Positions 43,578 to 51,047 are shown, counted from the stretch's first letter. The stretch: 64,000 nucleotides of DNA from Gordonibacter urolithinfaciens (GCF_900199375.1 NZ_LT900217.1:682001-746000), one strand, 5' to 3'. A program made the numbers and translations. Notes: generated from the letters alone by a model not told the origin.

Positions 43578-43808
43578 TTAAGGCAGGTGCGGCTCCTGCC
43601 CGCACTCAACGTCGCCGCGGCTTTCGCCCGCGGCTCGTCGGGTCCCGCTCGGTGCGAACGCAAGCGCACCGCATGCCGGGCAGCGCCCCGACACGGGGTC
43701 GACCGTGCCGCCGCACGCAAGGCACGGTATCGTGGCGGGGGAAACGTAGAAGGGGCTGCCTTCGCGGTACTTGCCGCACCTGCCGCATCGCGTGCACGGA
43801 TAGCACAA
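43578..43808 (-). CDS. Cys-rich double zinc-ribbon protein (MCYPC type, operon I; TTG start)
   Basis: A 76-residue protein opening MCYPCTRCGRCGKYREG, then CLACGG and CPACGA, with a hydrophilic tail. The only sensible start is TTG at 43808, as the first residues match the ATG-started twin at 21900-22100. It is the last gene of operon I, 10 bases after the isomerase. Predicted to bind two zinc ions. Function unknown. Confidence 0.7.
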   Translation of the reverse strand: MCYPCTRCGRCGKYREGSPFYVSPATIPCLACGGTVDPVSGRCPACGALAFAPSGTRRAAGESRGDVECGQEPHLP

Positions 43809-43818
43809 CGCCCTCGCC

Positions 43819-44253
43819 CTACCTCAGGTCAACCAGCTCGACCCAGTACGCGAGCGTCTTGCCGGCGAAGGGATGGTTGAAATCGAGCTTCACCATGTCG
43901 GCGGTTTCCTCCGTCACCCAAGCGGGCATGCGTCTTCCGTCGTCGGGGTTGGTCCAGAAGACCACGTCCCCCGCTTTGAGGTCGTAGCCGTGCTCCACCA
44001 TGCCTTTGAGGTGCCACGACGCGAGCTTGTCCTGGTACGCGCCGTAGCCGAGCTCGGGCGGCACCTCGATGGACCGCGCCTCGCCCACCTCCATGCCCAC
44101 CACAGCCTCCTCCACTCCCCGCGGAAGCTGCATGGTCCCGATCACGACGGCCAAAGGATCGCCTGTGGAACGGTCGTCGAGCGGCTCCTCGCCGAGCACA
44201 CCTCCCTTGTACCTGAGGTAAGCGGTTCTCCCCGCCTTGTTCGCGCGATCCAT
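43819..44253 (-). CDS. FKBP-type peptidyl-prolyl isomerase, SlyD-like (operon I)
   Basis: A 144-residue FKBP-fold protein with AYLRYKGGVLGEEPLDD, PPELGYGAYQDKLASWHLKG and LDFNHPFAGKTLAYWVELVD. It has the same length as the operon F-E isomerase and the same place between Fe-S subunit and zinc ribbon. ATG 44253 follows GGGGGAGG. No His-rich tail. Probable folding helper for the Mo/Fe-S pair, inferred from repeated linkage. Confidence 0.8.
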   Translation of the reverse strand: MDRANKAGRTAYLRYKGGVLGEEPLDDRSTGDPLAVVIGTMQLPRGVEEAVVGMEVGEARSIEVPPELGYGAYQDKLASWHLKGMVEHGYDLKAGDVVFWTNPDDGRRMPAWVTEETADMVKLDFNHPFAGKTLAYWVELVDLR

Positions 44254-44267
44254 TGCCTCCCCCGCTC

Positions 44268-44786
44268 TCATTCGCAAGCCGAGGTCGGCTGCTCCCCCTC
44301 GAGCACCGCGGTCTCGTCGATCTCGCCGACCTTGGTGTCGTGGCGATGTACGGCATAGGAGGCCTTCCCGGTCCCCTGGACCTCGATATGGGCCGCCCGG
44401 TGCGCGCTCTTGCGGGAGGGCACGAAAGCGCCTTTCGCCTCGAGGGGGTTGTACTGGGGCACCATGAGGAACTGCTTCGGCTTGCGATCGAGCTTCTTGG
44501 AGAGCTCCTCGACCGTGCCGTACGAGATGACGTTCGCCAGGCAATGGTGCACGCACGAAGGCTCGCGTCCCCGCCCCGTGCGCTCGGCGCAAAGGTCGCA
44601 CAGGTCGGTGAGCACCGGGAAGTGGTTCCAGTTCCACCGCTTCCCGTCAATCTTCCAGGGTCCGTCGGAAAGCACCTTGATACCCGTCTTCCCCACCGGG
44701 TAGCCGTGCTCCTCCTTGCACGTCACCTGGCAGGATCCGCAGTTCGTGCAGTACTCGTAATCGATCAGAAGTCCATATGCGGCCAT
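44268..44786 (-). CDS. 4Fe-4S electron-transfer subunit I with C-terminal His-containing extension
   Basis: A 172-residue protein. The ferredoxin part has CTNCGSCQVTC and CDLC ... CVHHC for two [4Fe-4S] clusters. An extension of about 55 residues contains HRAAHIEV and HRHDTKVGEIDE, shared only with subunit E. It starts 3 bases after large subunit I. The two extended small subunits are exactly those followed by an isomerase and a zinc ribbon, so the extension may be their docking site or a metal site; this is inference. Confidence 0.86.
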   Translation of the reverse strand: MAAYGLLIDYEYCTNCGSCQVTCKEEHGYPVGKTGIKVLSDGPWKIDGKRWNWNHFPVLTDLCDLCAERTGRGREPSCVHHCLANVISYGTVEELSKKLDRKPKQFLMVPQYNPLEAKGAFVPSRKSAHRAAHIEVQGTGKASYAVHRHDTKVGEIDETAVLEGEQPTSACE

Positions 44787-44789
44787 AAG

Positions 44790-47156
44790 TCACACCAGCT
44801 TTCCGAATTTTTCCCAGATGAGGTTCATGTCGGTGTCGTAGTTCTCGACAAGGGGATCGATGCTGCAGACGAGGCACTTGTTCGGCGCCCCGAAGCCGAG
44901 CTTGCCGTAGTGGTCGTTGGGAAGCAGGTTGTTGATATTCGAGCGGAAGTTGCCGTAGAGGTTCGGCTCGCTGCCGTCCTCCTCGGGGAACCACCACGCG
45001 TGCTGCGCGTGGACGGTCTTCTCGTCGACGGTCTCCGTGACCCGCGCCTTCTCCACGCATTCGCCGAAGGGGCTTCGCAAGCGCACCCACTGCCCATCGG
45101 CTATGCCCAGGTCCAGGGCGACCTGCGGGTTAATCTCCACGATGGGGTCGGGGTTCAGCTCGCGCAGGTAGGCTATCTGGCGGTGCTCTGAATGGAAGAA
45201 CGCGGTCGTGCGCGCGCCCGTGGTGAGGATGAACGGGTACTCCTTCATGAGCTCCGGGTCGGCGGGGCCGAACTCCGGCTCCAGATAGTACGGCAGCGGA
45301 TCGTCCCCGAACTGGTTGAACGCCGTCGACCACAGCTCCACGCGCCCGGTGGGAGTGGCGAAGCCGGGCTGGCCGTCTTGGCGCATCTGGCCGCGCTCGT
45401 ACTTGTAGTACTCGACGGGGATCTGGCAGACCACGTTCTGCGAAACCTTGTCGAAGTACGCGCCGCCCTCCTTCTTGCCCAGGCGCAGCGCCTCCATGAA
45501 CTCCTTCGCACTCGCGAAGTCTTCCCACACCTCCGGGCGCAGACGCCGTCCCAGCTCATAGCACAGCTCGAAGTCGGTCATGGTCTCGCCCACCTCGATG
45601 GCCTTGTGCATGAAACCGGCCGTGACCGTGCAGGGCGCGTAATGCGTGAACACGGTTCCCTCGCGCTCCGCCACGGTGGACAACGGCAGGAAGATATCGC
45701 AGGACGCCTCGATGGATGGGTTCATGAACGTGTCGAAGCCGATGCAGAACTCCAGAGACTTCACGATTGCGTCATGCCAGCGCTGCGGCTCCATGGACGT
45801 GCAGCTCATGAGGTTGTTCCCGGCATAGAATCCCATCTTGATGGGATAGGGGTCGCCCGTCTCCAATGCATGCAGCATGAGGTCGGCATGGGCGTTGAGG
45901 ATAATCATGCAGTAGGCGGGATACTGCTCCAGGCCGATCATCTTCTTCTGCAGCTCGTCGCCCACCCCCTTCTCGAAACCGAAGCCCGATTCGTTGTGCC
46001 CCGCTCCCGCACCCGGCAGGATCTGCCCGCCGGGAACGTCCAGATTGCCCGTGATGGCCATGAGGTCCACCGTCACCTGACCGTTCTGCATGCCGTCGGT
46101 CTTCTGGTCGGCAGCCAGGCCCCACTGGATGGCGGCAGGCTTGGCCTGGGCGTACATGCGCGCCGCGGCGCAGATGTCCTCGACGGGCACGCCGCAGATC
46201 TCGGCAGCCTTCTCCGGCGGCATCTCCTGCACGCGCTCGGCCAGCTGGTCGAAGCCGTAGCACCAGTACTCCACGAAGTCATGGTCGTAGAGGTCCTCGT
46301 TGATGATGACGTTCAGCCATGCCATCCCTAAGGCCGTGTCCGTTCCGGCGCGCAGCTGCAGGTGGATGTCGGCGCGCGTGGCAAGCCAGTTCACCCGCGG
46401 GTCGATGACGATGAGGCGCGTGCCGCGGCGCATGGCATCGATGACGGCATGGCCGAAGAAGCCGTCTGGGTTCGACTCGAGCGGAGCCTTGCCCCATACC
46501 ACCAGGCATTCGGTGAGCTCGTAGCGCTCGTCCTCCCACCGGCCCGGCAATGCGCCCGCGTAGTCCCATTCGGGGTACGTCGTACCCGCGATGTAGGCGA
46601 TGGCCGCCAAACGCGGGGTGTAGCAGGCGTAACCCGACTGCGTGTAGCAGAAGTTCGGCGTACCGAAGCACATGGTGCCGTACGGCGCGAACGTGCCGCC
46701 CTCGCGTCCGGTGCCGGCGAACACCACGATGGACTCGCGCCCATAGGCGGCGGTGATGCGGTCGTACTCATCCTTGATGATGTCGAACGCCTCGTCCCAG
46801 GTAATCCGCTCCCAAGCATCGGCGTTGCCGCGCTCCTTCGGATCGCGCTTCATGGGATGCAGAAGGCGTGCCGGGTTGTAGATGTAGTCTTTGAGCGCAA
46901 GGCACCGAGGGCACAGGCGACCTTGGGTCACCGGATTGTTCTCGTCGCCCTCGACCCGCACGAGCCTGCCCCCGTCGTCCACGTACAGTTTGAGGCCGCA
47001 TCCCACCGGATGACATCCGGGTGGGGACCACGGACTCGTACGGGTGACGGTCAGGCCGTCCTCCTCGTATCGCCACGGCTTGCCGATGTCGTTGACGTCT
47101 GAAAGCGTATCGAGCTTGACCGCCTCGGCTCTTTGGTAGAACTCGTCTTCGCTCAT
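44790..47156 (-). CDS. Molybdopterin-dependent oxidoreductase large subunit I
   Basis: A 788-residue bis-MGD enzyme, paralogue of E. Cysteines 48 and 53 (PGCHPVGCG) and 82/85 (GRLCPRC) are kept; the extra upstream cysteine of E is serine here (RTSPWSPPGC). AWERITWDEA is at about 114-123. The predicted Mo-ligand cysteine is C178 in QSGYACYTPR. TTGARTTAFFHSEHRQIAYLR lies in the C-terminal domain. ATG 47156 follows AAGGACGAGG; the frame is open further upstream but runs through the conserved promoter block. First gene of operon I. Substrate unknown. Confidence 0.85.
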   Translation of the reverse strand: MSEDEFYQRAEAVKLDTLSDVNDIGKPWRYEEDGLTVTRTSPWSPPGCHPVGCGLKLYVDDGGRLVRVEGDENNPVTQGRLCPRCLALKDYIYNPARLLHPMKRDPKERGNADAWERITWDEAFDIIKDEYDRITAAYGRESIVVFAGTGREGGTFAPYGTMCFGTPNFCYTQSGYACYTPRLAAIAYIAGTTYPEWDYAGALPGRWEDERYELTECLVVWGKAPLESNPDGFFGHAVIDAMRRGTRLIVIDPRVNWLATRADIHLQLRAGTDTALGMAWLNVIINEDLYDHDFVEYWCYGFDQLAERVQEMPPEKAAEICGVPVEDICAAARMYAQAKPAAIQWGLAADQKTDGMQNGQVTVDLMAITGNLDVPGGQILPGAGAGHNESGFGFEKGVGDELQKKMIGLEQYPAYCMIILNAHADLMLHALETGDPYPIKMGFYAGNNLMSCTSMEPQRWHDAIVKSLEFCIGFDTFMNPSIEASCDIFLPLSTVAEREGTVFTHYAPCTVTAGFMHKAIEVGETMTDFELCYELGRRLRPEVWEDFASAKEFMEALRLGKKEGGAYFDKVSQNVVCQIPVEYYKYERGQMRQDGQPGFATPTGRVELWSTAFNQFGDDPLPYYLEPEFGPADPELMKEYPFILTTGARTTAFFHSEHRQIAYLRELNPDPIVEINPQVALDLGIADGQWVRLRSPFGECVEKARVTETVDEKTVHAQHAWWFPEEDGSEPNLYGNFRSNINNLLPNDHYGKLGFGAPNKCLVCSIDPLVENYDTDMNLIWEKFGKLV

Positions 47157-47233
47157 GGCCTCGTCCTTCCTCCTTCTCGTCCAGGGCGCCGGGAGGCGCC
47201 GATGCCGGGGAGAATAACGCGAAGCCGGCACGG

Positions 47234-47316
47234 CTGTCATCGTGGCGTTCTTGGTGTTCGTGCCGCTACCCTGTTTTTGACGATGGTCCATCAGGCGAAA
47301 CGCGGGAAAATAAGCC
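47234..47316 (-). promoter_or_regulatory. Conserved 83-base promoter block of operon I
   Basis: Gap-free counterpart of 43481-43563. Its first 52 bases (47234-47285 on the plus strand) are the best conserved, and AAATAAGCC at the far end is identical. It ends 77 bases before the start of large subunit I. Confidence 0.6.
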
Positions 47317-47397
47317 TCGATGCAAAGCGGATGGGTAGAGAGGGCGCGCCTAAGCCCCCGGTAAGCCCTGCGTAGGGACCGGGATGGAAAAGGCCCC

Positions 47398-48819
47398 CTA
47401 CTCCTCGCCGTAGAGCTTCGTGCCCTCAATGAGATCGAGCAGCTCTTGGCGCGAATGAACGCCCGTCTTGCGGTAGATGTTGCGTATGTGCGTCTGCGCC
47501 GTGCTCAGGGATATGGACAGAGCCTGCTCGATGTACTTGGCGTTTCTTCCTTGGGCCACGAGCATCAGCACTTCGAACTGCCGTTCTGAAAGATTGCACT
47601 GCTCGCCCACCACCCGGCAGCGCTTCTTCCAAAGGCCCTTCGCCTCGTGCCCGCCCAAGCTTCCCTCCATGCCCTCCTCGGGAAAACGCGCTTTATGGCA
47701 GAACGCCGCGATGAAGCCGTAGACGACGGCTATGACGGCGGTCATCTGCGCAGCCAGCACCATGTCGGAAGCGGCCGCCGCGGCGACGACGTACCCGGTC
47801 GCGAAACCGGCGGCCATGCCGAGATAGTCGAGCGCCCGCGCCTTCCCATGAGCCCGGGGCGCCGAGAGATGCGAGAGGCGCACATGCTCGGCCACTGCGG
47901 CGATGCCGAACGAGAGGTACACCGTGCACAGCGCGGAGAGCACGCAGAGCGAGGGCACGCGCAGCGCCTCCCCGAAAAGGTACGCGGACAGAAAGGCCCC
48001 TATCGTCAAGGGCGGGGTCAAAGGGGACAGGCTCCGCTCGTTCACCAGGCCCTTGCGGGCGAAGCTCACCGCCAGCACGAGGGCAGCCATCGCCGCAGAG
48101 GCCAGACATGCCGCGCGCTCGAAATCGCTTGACGTCGCGCTCGCCACGAACCCGAACTCGAAATTGCTGATGGAAAGCATGAGCGCCGATGTCTTGAGAA
48201 TTTTCGACCGTTTGTCCGACTCGCGGTTGCCTACCGCCTCGGGGAGAACGCCCTCGGGCTTCGCCTTCGCCAACACGAGCACGCAGACGACCGAGACCGC
48301 CAGCACGAGCACGACGGCGACGCGTGCCGCCTCGGCCAGCAAGCTGCCTTCCACCAGGCAGATGACGAGCCCCGCGGCAACCGCAGCGGAAACGAACAGG
48401 GGGGTGGACTTGTGCGGGCGCACGCAGACGAAGCAGAACCAGAGGGATGCGAGCGCGGCCGTTCCCATGGCAGTCGCCGCATAGGCGAGGAGCGCGAGCA
48501 TTTCCGTCAGCGCCGGCACAAGCAGCGCAGCGCCTGCGAAGGCAACCCCCGCCAGCGCGGCGACCGCAAGCGCCCGGCACCTGTGCAAGACGATGGCATG
48601 TGCGGCGAGGCCCACGACCAGGCTGGCTGCGGCAAGGGCGAGCGCGCATACCGCCCGTATCGCGAACGGGCTCGCACCGCCCGGCGACACCTCCGGCGCG
48701 ATCGCGAAGAGGGCCACGATTGACGCAACGAGCGAGGCGAACCCCGCGAAGCCTATGAGCATGTCGAGCCCGAGCCTCGTCGACCCCACCGCCAGCATCC
48801 CCTTTGCCTCATGCATCAT
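47398..48819 (-). CDS. LuxR-family regulator with a polytopic membrane N-terminus
   Basis: A 473-residue protein with about twelve hydrophobic segments and a C-terminal LuxR helix-turn-helix: LSERQFEVLMLVAQGRNAKYI followed by LSISLSTAQTHIRNIYRKTGV. Two adjacent ATGs (48819, 48816) follow a GGGGGG tract. It lies 16 bases after another LuxR gene, so they are co-transcribed, and directly upstream of operon I on the same strand. It is the likely sensor-regulator for operons I and H-G, which share a promoter block; inferred from position. Confidence 0.83.
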   Translation of the reverse strand: MMHEAKGMLAVGSTRLGLDMLIGFAGFASLVASIVALFAIAPEVSPGGASPFAIRAVCALALAAASLVVGLAAHAIVLHRCRALAVAALAGVAFAGAALLVPALTEMLALLAYAATAMGTAALASLWFCFVCVRPHKSTPLFVSAAVAAGLVICLVEGSLLAEAARVAVVLVLAVSVVCVLVLAKAKPEGVLPEAVGNRESDKRSKILKTSALMLSISNFEFGFVASATSSDFERAACLASAAMAALVLAVSFARKGLVNERSLSPLTPPLTIGAFLSAYLFGEALRVPSLCVLSALCTVYLSFGIAAVAEHVRLSHLSAPRAHGKARALDYLGMAAGFATGYVVAAAAASDMVLAAQMTAVIAVVYGFIAAFCHKARFPEEGMEGSLGGHEAKGLWKKRCRVVGEQCNLSERQFEVLMLVAQGRNAKYIEQALSISLSTAQTHIRNIYRKTGVHSRQELLDLIEGTKLYGEE

Positions 48820-48835
48820 GCCCCCCGATACCGTA

Positions 48836-50371
48836 TTAAGACAGCCCGACCGGGGCATCTTCATCTACGACGGCCTTCTCCACGAGATCCATCAGATCCT
48901 GCCGGGAATGGGCCCCTGTCTTCCGGTAGATGTTGTAGATATGGGCCTTGGCCGTATGCGGGGAGATGAAGAGCTGCTTCTGCACATACTCGGCGTTGCG
49001 GCCCTTGGCCAGCATATGGAGCACTTCGGTCTGACGTTTCGACAGGCCGCACTGCTTTGCCACCGCGTCGCACTTGAGATGGAAGAACCTCACGCCGGAT
49101 TCGGCATCCTCGCAGCTAGCCTCCAACATCATCTCGCCGCGCGGACCGATGACGATGCGCCGCGCGGGCTCCTGCGACTCGCCGGGGTAATAGCTCTGCT
49201 TGCTTATGGCCTCCGAAACCAAGATGAAGAACATGACCACGACCACCACCATGACCGGCAGCGTGACCGAGCCGAGCACCTCGGTCGAAAACGCCAGCCA
49301 GCCCGCTGAAAGCCCCAGCAGCAGCCCCGCCGACGAGAACAGCCGCGCCCAGCCGAACGTCCTCATGGAGGAAAGGCCGCACCGCACGATGTGCTCGCAG
49401 GTCGCGAACAGGGCGCTGGAATACGGCAGCAGCGAGAACAGGAACGCCAAGACGCACGGCCCTGCCCACAAGGTCTCCGGCAGGAAGAACAACGGCAGGA
49501 TGCAGGCCGCGAGCACCGGGAGGAACATCCTCCTGATAAAGGACTCCTTGAGGAAGAACGACCTGCGCGAATCGACCAGCAGCAGCGCAAGCACTGCCAG
49601 CGATCCCCCCTGGATGGCGGCCGACACCCCGAAGGTGTGCACTTCGGGCGTAAGCAGCCAGTACAGGGCAAAACCCTGGGCCACCGATCCCATCACGGTG
49701 AGCAGGGAGGGCTTCCAGGTTATCTGCAGCCTCTCGTCGGACTCCGCAGCATCGACCGCAGGGAGGTCGTCCATCAACGAGAAGCGCACCTGAAGGAAGA
49801 GGTACGTCGACACGGAGGCAAGGGCGTAGAGCATGATGGCATAGGGCACGAAGCGCCCATCGACGAAAACGGTCCCTGCATACCAGAGGAAGGACAGCGC
49901 CAGCATCGAGGCGACGGCCGCCCTTATCTGCACCTTCATGAGCACGCAGACGAATTCCACCCACAGCGTTGCAAGGACGGCCACGCCGGCACCCGACAGC
50001 GCGGCCGCCGCAAGGCCGAGCACCGGGAAGGCCCCGGAGAAAACGCCGATGAGAGGAGCAGCCCCGCATACGAGCGATATGACGGCCAGGGCGACGCGAT
50101 GGGTCTGAAGCCGGTTCGACAACAGCCAAAGGACGGCGTAGGCGAAAAGGAGGGCGGCCACGAAAACCGGGTGCAGCAAACTGCTGCCGAAGGACGTTCC
50201 TCCCGGACCCGCCACGAAGTCGCTCGTGGTGAGGACCGAGAAGAACCAGGCGAAGCAAAACGACGCCCCCACTACGCCGGCCACGAGATAGGGATTGACG
50301 AACAGCCACTCGTTTCTCTTCTCCCGGCGCTTGGCCTTGGAAGAAGCCCCTTTCAACCCTTCCCGATCCAT
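48836..50371 (-). CDS. LuxR-family regulator with a polytopic membrane N-terminus
   Basis: A 511-residue protein with about twelve hydrophobic segments after a basic N-terminus (SSKAKRREKRNEW), and a C-terminal LuxR helix-turn-helix: LSKRQTEVLHMLAKGRNAEYV followed by LFISPHTAKAHIYNIYRKTGA. ATG 50371 is favoured (GGGGGTGA upstream); ATG 50401 is possible. First of a tandem LuxR pair, possibly acting together or on different ligands. No response-regulator receiver domain is present, so sensing should be through the membrane part. Confidence 0.83.
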   Translation of the reverse strand: MDREGLKGASSKAKRREKRNEWLFVNPYLVAGVVGASFCFAWFFSVLTTSDFVAGPGGTSFGSSLLHPVFVAALLFAYAVLWLLSNRLQTHRVALAVISLVCGAAPLIGVFSGAFPVLGLAAAALSGAGVAVLATLWVEFVCVLMKVQIRAAVASMLALSFLWYAGTVFVDGRFVPYAIMLYALASVSTYLFLQVRFSLMDDLPAVDAAESDERLQITWKPSLLTVMGSVAQGFALYWLLTPEVHTFGVSAAIQGGSLAVLALLLVDSRRSFFLKESFIRRMFLPVLAACILPLFFLPETLWAGPCVLAFLFSLLPYSSALFATCEHIVRCGLSSMRTFGWARLFSSAGLLLGLSAGWLAFSTEVLGSVTLPVMVVVVVMFFILVSEAISKQSYYPGESQEPARRIVIGPRGEMMLEASCEDAESGVRFFHLKCDAVAKQCGLSKRQTEVLHMLAKGRNAEYVQKQLFISPHTAKAHIYNIYRKTGAHSRQDLMDLVEKAVVDEDAPVGLS

Positions 50372-50510
50372 GAAAACAGTCACCCCCGTTGACGGTTTCA
50401 TACACCTGCTTGACGATGCGCCCGACCATCGCCGTACCCCGAATGATAGTACGCCGGAAGAAGGCCGACTCCCCCCGACCGCAGCAGTTCCCCAGTTTCA
50501 GGCATGAAGG

Positions 50511-50534
50511 ATTACGCGCCTCCGGGCGCGTAAT
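50511..50534. terminator. GC-rich hairpin downstream of the gene fragment
   Basis: ATTACGCGCC pairs with GGCGCGTAAT around TCCG. It lies 19 bases past the stop of the fragment at 50553, on the minus strand, but lacks a T-tract, so termination is uncertain. Confidence 0.4.
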
Positions 50535-50552
50535 GCCTTGCTCCTTACGTTT

Positions 50553-50687
50553 TCAAGGCCCCTTCTCCCGAAGCAGCCGCACCACACCGTAACGCGACCC
50601 CTTCTGCGCGATCAAGTCAACGATCCCGAAAGCCTCGCCCAACGAACGGGCTCCCTGCGGTGCTCGGGCGTCCCTTCGGGGCTGCAT
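50553..50687 (-). pseudogene. Gene fragment, C-terminal remnant (copy 2)
   Basis: A 44-codon frame on the minus strand reading RSLGEAFGIVDLIAQKGSRY then GVVRLLREKGP and a TGA. Coding-like but with no ribosome site. It shares protein and DNA similarity with the remnant at 21798-21866. Together they look like decayed tails of one gene family, or a dispersed repeat. The parent family is not recognised. Confidence 0.4.
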
Positions 50688-50748
50688 CCAAATATCTGCG
50701 CTGACCAGTCATCATAATCGGGAATTGTCGATCTTTTTGCCGACTGTT

Positions 50749-50760
50749 CGGATATATCCG
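50749..50760. promoter_or_regulatory. Palindrome upstream of the XRE regulator
   Basis: CGGATATATCCG, a perfect 12-base palindrome, 35 bases before the XRE start codon, overlapping the likely -10 region. Candidate autoregulatory operator. Confidence 0.45.
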
Positions 50761-50795
50761 TCCTTCTGCAGCGCAGCTTAGATAGCCTTCACCAT

Positions 50796-51047
50796 ATGGA
50801 TTATTTCGACAAAAGAAGGCAGTTGGGCCAGCACATCGTGGAGATGCGCAAGGCCCAGCGCATCTCGCAGAAGCAGCTCGCCCTCATGTCGGACATCAAC
50901 AAGGGGTACCTCTCGGAAATAGAGAACGGCATCAGCAACATCAGCGTCAACAAGCTCTTCCGGATAGCCGATGCCCTCGGTGTGCCGCCCATGGACCTGT
51001 TCGCCGGCATCGAGGGCGAGGAAGAGGGAGACTGCGCCACCACCTAG
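50796..51047 (+). CDS. XRE-family helix-turn-helix regulator
   Basis: An 83-residue single-domain DNA-binding protein. The Cro/C1-type helix-turn-helix spans about 9-64: LGQHIVEMRKAQRISQKQLA followed by SDINKGYLSEIENGISNISV. It ends in an acidic tail (GIEGEEEGDC). The ribosome site is weak. It stands alone between LuxR genes and the trigger-factor-like gene. A perfect palindrome lies 35 bases upstream, suggesting autoregulation. The targets are unknown. Confidence 0.85.
   Translation: MDYFDKRRQLGQHIVEMRKAQRISQKQLALMSDINKGYLSEIENGISNISVNKLFRIADALGVPPMDLFAGIEGEEEGDCATT

Noticed and set aside
41303-43987. 894-residue open frame antisense to large subunit H
   Set aside because: Low-complexity translation without motifs, crossing the conserved promoter block and the zinc-ribbon gene; a shadow of the real genes.
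4262-47156. Frameshifts or truncations among the nine large subunits
   Set aside because: All nine frames run from a supported start to a stop with both N-terminal and C-terminal family motifs present; no disruption was found.
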